A stretch of 5,424 bases of DNA from JAXGVG01 sp040773965 (GCA_040773965.1 JAXGVG010000124.1:1-5424); one strand, 5' to 3'; numbered from the stretch's first letter, positions 1 to 4,922 are shown. Numbers and translations are program-made. The notes: generated by a model not told the origin, from the letters alone.

Positions 1-42
1 ACCCTCACTCTATTCCCATCCTTCATTCTTCGATACCAAAAG

Positions 43-72
43 CAAACCCCAGTATGAAAATACCGGGGTTTG
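43..72. other. GAAA-capped inverted repeat, possible terminator
   Basis: The arms CAAACCCC (43-50) and GGGGTTTG (65-72) pair perfectly. After one A/C mismatch, GTAT (52-55) and ATAC (60-63) pair and close a GAAA loop (56-59). On the minus strand the stem is followed by a T-rich stretch (TTTGCTTTTGG); on the plus strand only TTTG follows. It could terminate a gene lying left of the window or minus-strand transcription. No coding region was recognised beside it, so the function is inferred only. Confidence 0.4.
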
Positions 73-82
73 TCAGCAGTCT

Positions 83-103
83 GGGACTTACGAAGTAAGT
101 CCC
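83..103. repeat. Perfect 9-bp inverted repeat
   Basis: GGGACTTAC (83-91) pairs exactly with GTAAGTCCC (95-103) across a GAA loop. TCT (80-82) can add three further pairs with AGA (105-107) if T104 bulges. No T-tract follows on either strand, so this is not a typical intrinsic terminator. It starts 10 nt after the hairpin at 43-72. Role unknown; a small intergenic palindrome or an RNA-processing signal are both possible. Confidence 0.4.
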
Positions 104-250
104 TAGATTTTGCAGGTGAGGGGTTCATATATTGTCCCCAATCTCCCCCTCCCTTCTACAGCCTTTCCGCCAAAAAAGCAAGGAAAATATTCCTATTTAT
201 ACCCCCATCGTCATCCCCCTCTGACCCGTTATCCCGCCCTCTCACGCGTC

Positions 251-306
251 ATCCCGGAAAAGTTTCTTTTCGTCCGCTTGCGGGCGAAAGAAACTTGATC
301 CGGGAT
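251..306. repeat. REP-like long palindrome
   Basis: The outer arms ATCCCGGA (251-258) and TCCGGGAT (299-306) enclose a second long hairpin. In that hairpin AGTTTCTTTTCGTCCGC (261-277) pairs with GCGGGCGAAAGAAACT (280-295), with one bulged T and one mismatch, around a TT loop. The outer part resembles the common alphaproteobacterial interspersed palindrome that reads TCATCCCGG...CCGGGATCCAG; here the usual short centre is replaced by the nested hairpin. That family resemblance is from memory and would need a genome search. Two partial copies of the left motif lie just upstream (CGTCATCCC at 209-217 and CGTTATCCC at 227-235; the element's own copy starts at 247). It sits in a gene-free stretch beyond the toxin-antitoxin operon. 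Confidence 0.6.
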
Positions 307-322
307 CCAGTGGAAGAAGCCT

Positions 323-351
323 AAAAAAAGTCCTCTCCATTTTAAGAGAGA
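323..351 (-). terminator. Candidate intrinsic terminator of the TA operon
   Basis: Read on the minus strand, CTCTC (350-346) can pair with GAGAG (337-333) around an 8-nt loop. The spacer GAC follows, and then a run of seven T (329-323). The stem is short (five pairs, plus one possible G-T), so the terminator would be weak, but the T-run is good. It lies about 100 nt past the antitoxin stop codon, in the right orientation to end the toxin-antitoxin transcript. The large palindrome at 251-306 lies immediately beyond as a possible back-up structure. Confidence 0.4.
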
Positions 352-364
352 TTAAAGTAAGAAA

Positions 365-430
365 CCCCCCGCCACACGCCCAACAATGCGTGAACGCTGC
401 GCCAAAGTGGTCCCAAACCCCGCCCCAGGT
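365..430 (-). repeat. Direct repeat, left copy (gene-end remnant)
   Basis: This 66-bp segment matches 1206-1293 in the same orientation at 59 of 66 positions, once the 22-bp tandem duplication in the other copy is removed. On the minus strand it encodes a peptide with core RGLGPLWRSVHA followed by LLGVWRG. The frame runs on to a TAA at 344-342. Four of the five differing codons across the compared stretch are synonymous, which argues that the segment evolved as protein-coding sequence. Upstream, the frame runs back into the antitoxin gene without ATG, GTG or TTG, so this copy cannot be an intact gene. It is best read as a 3' remnant. It begins 15 nt beyond the antitoxin stop. Confidence 0.7.
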
Positions 431-444
431 TCTCTCGTCACTTC

Positions 445-744
445 CTAATGTCCCGCCCTCGGCTGCACACCGATGCGCAGGCCCATCGCGCCCAAAACCT
501 TGGTCAACGTGTCGAGACGCGGGTTGCCTTTTTTCGAAAGTGCGCGGTAAAGGGATTCCCGGTTAAGCCGGGTTTCCCTGGAAAGCATGGACATGCCGCC
601 GCGCGCTTCCGCCACATGTTTCAGCGCGGCCGTAAAGAGCTCCAAATCGCCGTCGGCAAGGCATTCTTCAAGATAAGCGGCGGCAACTTTCGGATTGCTC
701 AAAAGTTTCTTGCTTGTTCCCTCAAAAGAGCGGCTCGGTTTCAT
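445..744 (-). CDS. HTH antitoxin, HI1420-type (HigA-like)
   Basis: A 99-residue protein of the addiction-module antidote family found directly downstream of HigB/RelE-like killers (the family called dnstrm_HI1420). The N-terminal part (about 1-48) is helical and acidic and is the likely toxin-binding and dimer region. Residues 51-91 form a Cro/C1-like helix-turn-helix, with MLSRETRLNRESLYRALS (53-70) covering the turn and recognition helix and the typical KGNPRLDTLTKVLGAMGL tail (72-89). It should neutralise the upstream toxin by direct binding and repress the shared promoter. Its ATG overlaps the toxin stop as ATGA. A perfect AAGGAGG lies 8 nt upstream of that ATG, inside the toxin gene, which fixes the start. 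Length is normal for the family. Identification is by motif and gene order; no search was run. Confidence 0.9.
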   Translation of the reverse strand: MKPSRSFEGTSKKLLSNPKVAAAYLEECLADGDLELFTAALKHVAEARGGMSMLSRETRLNRESLYRALSKKGNPRLDTLTKVLGAMGLRIGVQPRAGH

Positions 745-1073
745 GTTTTCATCCTCCTTTCATAGTCGGCTAAATAGTCCTTGGCTTTCCGTATCGTTTT
801 TGCCTGATCCTTTTTTGTCGATCCGGCCAGAAGGAGAATAATTTTCCTTCCGGCAAAGGTGTAAAAGATGCGATAGCCGGGACTGTGATGTTCGCGCATC
901 TCAAAAATGTTTTTGGTTCCCTTTAAAATCTTCCAATCGCCGAAGTTTCCGAAAGAGGCTCTGTTGAGCCTGGCTCTTATTTTAGCTTGAGCCCGTTCGT
1001 CCTTAAGGCCAAGCAGCCATTCCGCAAATGGGCTTTTGCCGTTGCTGGCCACGTACTCTTCGATTTCGTACAT
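741..1073 (-). CDS. HigB/RelE-like toxin, HI1419-type killer protein
   Basis: A 110-residue protein of the addiction-module killer family (upstrm_HI1419 type, RelE/ParE superfamily, Gp49-like). The signature is clear: an N-terminal strand and helix with SPFAEWLLGLKD (14-25), a basic helix KIRARLNRASFGNFGDWK (31-48), then NIFEMR (55-60), GYRIFY (66-71), the hydrophobic strand KIILLLAG (77-84) and STKKDQAKTIRKAKDYL (85-101). By family, such toxins are usually ribosome-dependent mRNA interferases; R60, R68 and the lysines at 87-88 are candidate catalytic or RNA-contact residues, by analogy only. The ATG at 1073 gives the normal N-terminus, yet no Shine-Dalgarno sequence precedes it. It overlaps the antitoxin by 4 nt, toxin first. 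Sampled lines here are about 38-45% GC against about 73% in a sampled line of uvrD, consistent with horizontal acquisition. Confidence 0.92.
   Translation of the reverse strand: MYEIEEYVASNGKSPFAEWLLGLKDERAQAKIRARLNRASFGNFGDWKILKGTKNIFEMREHHSPGYRIFYTFAGRKIILLLAGSTKKDQAKTIRKAKDYLADYERRMKT
753..759 (-). promoter_or_regulatory. Strong ribosome binding site of the antitoxin
   Basis: The minus strand reads AAGGAGG, followed by an 8-nt spacer and the antitoxin ATG at 744. This is a full-consensus Shine-Dalgarno sequence inside the last codons of the toxin gene. An ATG at 752-750 lies closer to it but is in the toxin frame and meets TGA after three codons. The toxin itself has no such site, so the antitoxin is probably translated more strongly from the shared mRNA. 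Confidence 0.8.
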
Positions 1074-1079
1074 ATTATG

Positions 1080-1109
1080 TATGTAGCATATAAGCTACAC
1101 CTGCGTCAA
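1080..1109 (-). promoter_or_regulatory. Candidate promoter of the TA operon
   Basis: On the minus strand TTGACG (1109-1104) matches the -35 consensus at five of six positions. After an 18-nt spacer comes TACATA (1085-1080), a weak -10. This box ends only 6 nt before the toxin ATG, so transcription would begin at or next to the start codon. That would explain the missing Shine-Dalgarno sequence if the toxin is translated from a leaderless mRNA. A CATAAT lies even closer to the ATG and is a less likely -10. Confidence 0.5.
1082..1099. promoter_or_regulatory. Palindromic operator candidate for the antitoxin
   Basis: TGTAGCATATAAGCTACA has 6-bp perfect arms (TGTAGC / GCTACA) around a nearly symmetric AT centre. 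It fills the space between the -35 box and the toxin start and overlaps the proposed -10. This is the usual place for the autoregulatory operator of a toxin-antitoxin operon, so binding by the downstream helix-turn-helix protein is the obvious inference. Confidence 0.6.
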
Positions 1110-1192
1110 GAAGATTTTAAAGGCTGTTTGCATTATTCCCGAAAACGCCCTTAACCCTGAACATCTCCTTAACGTCCAACCCCTGCCTCAGC

Positions 1193-1570
1193 CTACGCGC
1201 AGTCTCCCCTCGCCACACGCCCAACGGTGCGTGAACGCTGCGCCAACGGTGCGTGAACGCTGCGCCAAAGTGGCCCCAAACCTCGCCCTAAGTGCGTTTT
1301 AAAGGGCTGCACCCCATCCCAACGGGCCTCAAAAGCCCGTTTTTTCGCGTTTTCAACCCCGTTTAACCCCTGTTTTGAAAACGTCCGGGTTTCGAAAACG
1401 CCGGAAACGAAAACCCGCAGGTTATCTTTTTTCGCCTGAACGATACCCTGCAGGGCGCGAAAAACCGCCGCCGCCTCTCGCCACTCCTCCAACGGCAAAA
1501 CGAGAACCCACAGGTTCCCGTTTTTGAGTGAAAAAGCCGAATTTTTCACCGGTAAAACAGCCGCCTTCAA
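1193..1570 (-). CDS. Unrecognised ORF after uvrD, 3' end frameshifted
   Basis: A 125-codon frame begins with TTG at 1570, overlapping the uvrD TGA by 4 nt, with GAGG and a 5-nt spacer upstream. I do not recognise the protein. It has a hydrophobic strand (LWVLVLPLEEW, about 20-30), a helical segment (REAAAVFRALQGIVQAKK, 31-48) and a basic C-terminus; no signal peptide or membrane helix is clear. The last third crosses the repeat at 1206-1293. Removing one 22-bp unit extends the frame to a TAA at 1119-1117, giving 143 residues, with the repeat part reading GLGPLWRSVHAPLGVWRG. For coding: start context, length, and synonymous divergence between repeat copies. Against: six inverted repeats crowd 1321-1549, and terminator-like hairpins directly follow uvrD. 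It could be a decaying gene or structured non-coding sequence. Confidence 0.35.
   Translation of the reverse strand: MKAAVLPVKNSAFSLKNGNLWVLVLPLEEWREAAAVFRALQGIVQAKKDNLRVFVSGVFETRTFSKQGLNGVENAKKRAFEARWDGVQPFKTHLGRGLGPLWRSVHAPLAQRSRTVGRVARGDCA
1206..1293 (-). repeat. Direct repeat, right copy (with 22-bp duplication)
   Basis: This segment matches 365-430 in direct orientation; after removing one 22-bp tandem unit both are 66 bp long with seven mismatches. It covers the C-terminal codons of the ORF that follows uvrD. The two copies flank the whole toxin-antitoxin operon including its promoter (775 bp lie between them). No transposase and no inverted ends are visible, so this is not an insertion sequence. 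Confidence 0.7.
1223..1266. repeat. Perfect 22-bp tandem duplication
   Basis: Positions 1223-1244 and 1245-1266 are identical (unit begins AACGGTGCGTGAACGC and ends TGCGCC). The related sequence at 365-430 has only one unit, so the duplication is probably recent and specific to this copy. Because 22 is not a multiple of three, it shifts the reading frame of the minus-strand ORF across it. Confidence 0.9.
1321..1345 (+). terminator. Plus-strand intrinsic terminator-like hairpin
   Basis: AACGGGC (1321-1327) pairs with GCCCGTT (1335-1341) around CTCAAAA, and the 3' arm runs into six T (1340-1345). This has the form of a good plus-strand intrinsic terminator. However, no plus-strand gene was found upstream; the nearest genes are all on the minus strand. 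It may stop antisense transcription towards uvrD, or be one member of the hairpin array with a chance T-run. Confidence 0.4.
1497..1525 (-). terminator. Terminator-like hairpin after uvrD
   Basis: The minus-strand RNA can form a continuous 12-pair stem, AAAACGGGAACC with GGTTCTCGTTTT (one G-U pair), closed by a TGTG loop. The 3' arm ends in four T. It lies 43-70 nt past the uvrD stop codon. On the plus strand the same stem has one A-C mismatch but is followed by five T, so it could work in both directions. The short T-run on the minus strand makes efficiency uncertain. Confidence 0.4.
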
Positions 1571-3825
1571 GCCCCCCTCACAAACCCCTCCAAAACCTTC
1601 TTCACTCCCGCCTTGTCGAAGGCGATTTCGAGTTTGTCGTGGTCGATGCGGCGGATGGTGCCGGTGCCGAACTTTTCATGAAACACGCGGTCGCCGACGT
1701 TAAGCTTTCCTTCCCTTTTTGGCGTCTTCACTTCGTACGCCTTGCCCTCAATCTGCGCGGGCTTTAAACGCGGCGCGCCACGTCCTTTTCCGGCTTGTAG
1801 CTGCTGCCACAACGACGGCACTTTTTCGCGCCGTTTGCGTGGCTGTTCATCCCATCCGCCCGAAGCCGCGCGCCCGCCCTGAAGGCTTGAATAAAACTCA
1901 ACGTGCTCCTTCGGCAGTTCGGCGATAAAGCGCGAGGGCAGGGCGTTGACCCAGCTCCCGTGCAAAAACCGGTTCGCCACGTGGCTGATCGTGGCGCGTT
2001 TGCGCGCGCGCGTAATGCCGACGTACGCAAGCCGCCGTTCTTCCTCAAGCCCGCGCGTCCCGTTTTCGCTCAGCGTCAAACGGCTCGGAAAAATCTCCTC
2101 TTCCCATCCGGGCAGGAAAACGTAATCGAACTCAAGCCCCTTCGCGCCGTGCAGCGTCATCAAACTCACCTGCGGCACGTCCTTCTGTTCCGTGACCTCA
2201 AGCACAAGGCTCACATGCTCCAGAAAAGCCTCCAGCGTGTCGAACTCCGCCATCGCGCCGGTCAATTCCTTCAGGTTTTCAAGCCGCCCCGGCGCGTCGG
2301 GCGATTTGTCGGCCTGCCACATGGCCGTATAGCCGCTTTCGTCCAAAACAATCTGCGCAACCTCCGCATGCGGCAGCGAAGAAAGCAGCCCGCGCCACCG
2401 CGCGAACGCCTGCATAAGGTTCTGCAGCGTCGCGCGCAGCTTGGGTTTAAGCTCGTCCGTCTCGCAAAGCCGCGTCGTGGCCTCGCAAAGCGAGATTTGC
2501 TCCTGCCGCGCATAGGTGTGAAGCCGCTGCATGGCCGAAGGCCCGATGCCGCGCCTGGGCACGCCCGCCATGCGCTCGAACGCCAAATCGTCGTCGGGCG
2601 AGGCGATCAGGCGCATATAGGCCATCGCGTCGCGGATTTCCTGCCGCTCGTAAAACCGCGCGCCCACAAGAACGCGATACGGAATCCCAAGCTGGATAAA
2701 GCGTTCTTCGAACTGGCGTGTCTGGAATCCCGCGCGCACCATGATGGCGATTTCGCCAAGCGGAACCTTACGGCGCTGAAGCGCCTCGATCTCGTCGGCG
2801 GCCCACCGCGCTTCCACCTCGCCGTCCCAAAGCGTGCGGACAAAAACGCGCTCGCCCATCGTCGCGGCGGTCCAAAGCGTCTTGCCGAGCCGCATCCGGT
2901 TGTTGGCGATAAGCGCCGACGCGGCGCCGAGAATATGCCCGGTCGAGCGGTAATTTTCCTCAAGCCGGATCACCTGCGCGCCGGGAAAGTCTTCCTCGAA
3001 ACGCAAAATGTTGCCGATCTCCGCACCGCGCCAGCCGTAAATCGACTGGTCCTCGTCGCCGACCACGCAAATGTTCTTGTGCGTCTGCGCCAGAAGGCGG
3101 AGCCATAAATACTGCGCGACGTTCGTGTCCTGATACTCGTCCACAAGCAAATAGCGGAAACGGTTCTGCATGGCCGCCAGCACGTCCGGGTTTTGCTTAA
3201 GCAGCGTCAATTGATGCAGCAAAAGATCCCCGAAATCGCAGGCGTTAAGCTCGCGGAGCCGCTCCTGATACTGCGCGTAAAGCCGGGGCATCATGCCGCC
3301 CGCCAGTTCGCTTTTTTCGTTGGCGACGTCTTCGGGAATAAGCCCCCGGTCCTTCCACCGCTCGATCACGGCAAGCACAAGCCGCGCCGGGGATTTCTTC
3401 TCGTCGATATTCCCGGCCTCCAAAAGCTGCTTGATAAGCCGGAGCTGATCGTCCGTCCCCAAAATCGTGAAACCGGGCTTCAGCCCGACGCGCTCCGCAT
3501 GGGGGCGGAGAAGGCGCGCCGCCAGCGAATGAAACGTGCCAAGATACCATCCCTCCACGGGCCGGTTGAGCATTTCCGACACGCGCGCGCGGATTTCGGC
3601 GGCGGCCTTGTTGGTGAACGTCACGGCCATGATCTGGCCCGGCATGGCCTTGCCGGTCATCAATAAATGGGCGAGGCGCGCCGTCAAAACGCGCGTCTTG
3701 CCCGTGCCCGCGCCCGCCAGCACCAGCACGGGCCCGTCAAGCGCCTGCACGGCCTCCCGCTGGGCCGGATTCAAATCCTGCCAGTAAGACGGCTCGTTCA
3801 GGGGCATAAGGGCGGGCGTTGTCAT
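1567..3825 (-). CDS. uvrD: ATP-dependent DNA helicase UvrD/PcrA
   Basis: A complete 752-residue superfamily 1A 3'-5' helicase, of usual length. It unwinds DNA in nucleotide-excision and mismatch repair and removes proteins from DNA. All motifs are intact: Q motif LNPAQREAV (18-26), Walker A AGAGTGKT (37-44), Ia TFTNKAAAEIRAR (69-81), Ib GTFHSLAARLL (96-106), II VDEYQD (228-233), III VGDEDQSIYGWRGA (255-268), IV LEENYRST (288-295), V TLHGAKGLEF (557-566) and VI EERRLAYVGITRAR (595-608). A basic, low-complexity linker (about 650-706) leads to a C-terminal Tudor-like domain (LNVGDRVFHEKFGTGTI, 708-724), the module that contacts RNA polymerase in homologues. RecB-type nuclease motifs are absent. 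The ATG at 3825 has no clear Shine-Dalgarno sequence; it follows the GGDEF gene by 27 nt, suggesting cotranscription. Rep is an alternative name, but length and C-terminal domain favour UvrD/PcrA. Confidence 0.97.
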   Translation of the reverse strand: MTTPALMPLNEPSYWQDLNPAQREAVQALDGPVLVLAGAGTGKTRVLTARLAHLLMTGKAMPGQIMAVTFTNKAAAEIRARVSEMLNRPVEGWYLGTFHSLAARLLRPHAERVGLKPGFTILGTDDQLRLIKQLLEAGNIDEKKSPARLVLAVIERWKDRGLIPEDVANEKSELAGGMMPRLYAQYQERLRELNACDFGDLLLHQLTLLKQNPDVLAAMQNRFRYLLVDEYQDTNVAQYLWLRLLAQTHKNICVVGDEDQSIYGWRGAEIGNILRFEEDFPGAQVIRLEENYRSTGHILGAASALIANNRMRLGKTLWTAATMGERVFVRTLWDGEVEARWAADEIEALQRRKVPLGEIAIMVRAGFQTRQFEERFIQLGIPYRVLVGARFYERQEIRDAMAYMRLIASPDDDLAFERMAGVPRRGIGPSAMQRLHTYARQEQISLCEATTRLCETDELKPKLRATLQNLMQAFARWRGLLSSLPHAEVAQIVLDESGYTAMWQADKSPDAPGRLENLKELTGAMAEFDTLEAFLEHVSLVLEVTEQKDVPQVSLMTLHGAKGLEFDYVFLPGWEEEIFPSRLTLSENGTRGLEEERRLAYVGITRARKRATISHVANRFLHGSWVNALPSRFIAELPKEHVEFYSSLQGGRAASGGWDEQPRKRREKVPSLWQQLQAGKGRGAPRLKPAQIEGKAYEVKTPKREGKLNVGDRVFHEKFGTGTIRRIDHDKLEIAFDKAGVKKVLEGFVRGA

Positions 3826-3844
3826 AAAGCGATAATAACGCGGA

Positions 3845-3861
3845 AAGACCCTTTAGGTCTT
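3845..3861 (-). other. Small hairpin at the dgc-uvrD junction
   Basis: AAGACC (3845-3850) and GGTCTT (3856-3861) pair perfectly around a 5-nt loop that contains the GGDEF gene's stop codon. On the minus strand the stem is followed by TCCGCG rather than a T-run, so it is not a typical terminator. It starts about 20 nt before the uvrD ATG and could affect mRNA stability or uvrD initiation, which lacks a clear ribosome binding site. Confidence 0.35.
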
Positions 3862-4917
3862 CGGCTGAATCGTCGCCGCTTCCCCGGGCGGCATAAGGCG
3901 GCAGCAAACCATGTTCCGCCCGCCTTGCTTGGCGTCGTAAAGCGCGGCGTCGGCGCGCGCGACGAAGCCTTCCAGATCCTCGTTCGGCACGTATTCCGTC
4001 GCGCCCAGAGAAATGGTCACGATGCCCAGCGTCTCGTTGGTGGTCTTGCGCTTGATCTGCTTGGTGCCGAGGCTCACGCGCAACTGGTTCGCCACCTTTT
4101 CCGCGTCGCGCACGTTGGTGGTGGGCAGCAAAATAACGAACTCCTCCCCGCCGTAACGCGCGATGATGTCGCGGCCCTTGAGGTTCTCGATCAGCGTCCG
4201 GGCCACCAGCCGCAGCACCTGATCCCCGATCAGGTGCCCATAGGTATCGTTAAACTTCTTGAAATGGTCGATATCCGCCATCAGCAGCGAGAGCTTCGTT
4301 CCGCCATCCATGGCCTCCATCGCCGCCCGGGCAAGCTCGTTGCTGAAGTATTTGCGGTTGCCGACTTCGGTCAGGGGATCGAGCAGGGAATCCTTCTTTA
4401 CCTGATCGAGGTTGTAACGCATTTCCGTGAGTTGCTGCGTCGATTGGGCCAGTTGCGTGTGAAGGCGCTGGTTCTGCTCGGCCATGACGCGGGTTTCGTT
4501 GGCCACGCGGGACACGGCGGCGCGGATTTGTTCCAGAGGCGGCTGTCCCTGCAGGGTGCCGGAAAAGGTGTTCAGCGTCTGGCCGTACTGCGTTGCGCCG
4601 GTGGCTGTCTGGGACAGGACGCCCATCACGCGGGTCAATTCTTCCTCGATGCTTGCCGACGTGGAATTAAGGACGCGGTGTTCCGCCTCGAGGCTCAGGT
4701 GGGCCTGATAAAGCTCGGTGCATTGCTGTTGGCTGAGGTTCTCGAACTGCTCAAACAGCGCGTCTATAGCCATTTTTAAATTGGGGTTAGATCCCGAAAA
4801 ATACGCATAATACACCGCAAAATTTTCCGGATTGGGCGGCAATCCATCCTTCACGAGACGATCCAGCGTTTCTTTTGCCCACCGGTCGGCTTGATTTTTA
4901 TTCTCGTCTGATGCCAC
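3853..4917 (-). CDS. Diguanylate cyclase (GGDEF), soluble
   Basis: A 354-residue protein predicted to make cyclic di-GMP from two GTP. The N-terminal region (about 1-75) is helical, with NFAVYYAYFSGSNPNLKMAID (split here: NFAVYYAYF at 32-40, NPNLKMAID at 44-52). It is of a kind I associate with alphaproteobacterial GGDEF proteins, function unknown. A long helical, coiled-coil-like segment (about 76-176) joins it to the GGDEF domain (177-345). In that domain DPLTEVGNRKYF is at 180-191, metal ligand D215 is in ADIDHFKKFNDTYGH (214-228), and the active loop RYGGEEF is at 254-260, so it should be catalytically competent. At the I-site the expected RxxD reads KGRD (247-250), so product inhibition may be altered. 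There is no signal peptide or membrane helix, so it acts in the cytoplasm. The start is GTG at 4917, supported by GAGG 5 nt upstream. Confidence 0.95.
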   Translation of the reverse strand: MASDENKNQADRWAKETLDRLVKDGLPPNPENFAVYYAYFSGSNPNLKMAIDALFEQFENLSQQQCTELYQAHLSLEAEHRVLNSTSASIEEELTRVMGVLSQTATGATQYGQTLNTFSGTLQGQPPLEQIRAAVSRVANETRVMAEQNQRLHTQLAQSTQQLTEMRYNLDQVKKDSLLDPLTEVGNRKYFSNELARAAMEAMDGGTKLSLLMADIDHFKKFNDTYGHLIGDQVLRLVARTLIENLKGRDIIARYGGEEFVILLPTTNVRDAEKVANQLRVSLGTKQIKRKTTNETLGIVTISLGATEYVPNEDLEGFVARADAALYDAKQGGRNMVCCRLMPPGEAATIQPKT

Positions 4918-4922
4918 GAAAA

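Larger units (their letters stand above)
1321..1549. other. Dense array of six inverted repeats
   Basis: Six hairpin-forming pairs tile this stretch with little overlap. AACGGGC/GCCCGTT is at 1321-1341, CGTTTTCAA/TTGAAAACG at 1348-1383, CGGGTTT/AAACCCG at 1386-1417, and TTTTTCGC/GCGAAAAA at 1428-1464. AAAACGAGAACC/GGTTCCCGTTTT is at 1497-1524 and GTGAAAAA/TTTTTCAC at 1528-1549. The fourth contains the palindrome CCCTGCAGGG (1446-1455) in its loop. All start within 20-250 nt of the uvrD stop and lie inside the unrecognised ORF. They may act as 3' end structures of the uvrD mRNA, or be remnants of small palindromic elements. No known structured-RNA signature (SRP, RNase P, tmRNA) was seen. Confidence 0.55.

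Noticed and set aside
70..324. Plus-strand open frame of 84 codons in the left intergenic region
   Set aside because: It runs through two hairpin elements and the REP-like palindrome, has no ribosome binding site and starts with low-complexity Pro/Ser-rich sequence. Intergenic repeats are the better explanation.
448..765. Plus-strand open frame of 105 codons
   Set aside because: It is antisense to the antitoxin and the toxin 3' end, both of which have clear family signatures and a strong ribosome site.
1206..1293. Possible CRISPR-like or satellite array
   Set aside because: There are only two tandem units with no spacers, and only one further dispersed copy in the window. No cas gene is present.
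365..1293. Insertion sequence or integron cassette around the TA operon
   Set aside because: There is no transposase or integrase and no terminal inverted repeats. The flanking repeats are direct and appear protein-coding, so no element type is claimed.
1074..1566. Known structured RNA (tmRNA, SRP, RNase P, 6S) or tRNA
   Set aside because: The region is rich in hairpins, but none of the conserved sequence signatures of these RNAs, and no tRNA-like cloverleaf with a TTCRA arm, could be seen.
1903..3108. Long plus-strand open frame of 401 codons
   Set aside because: It lies wholly antisense to uvrD, whose motifs are complete. The translation is rich in Arg, Pro and His with no recognisable domain, as expected for the shadow of a GC-rich gene.
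3667..4779. Plus-strand open frame of 370 codons
   Set aside because: It runs antisense across the start of uvrD and most of the GGDEF gene, and its composition (many Arg, His, Gly) matches an antisense shadow. No start context or motif supports it.
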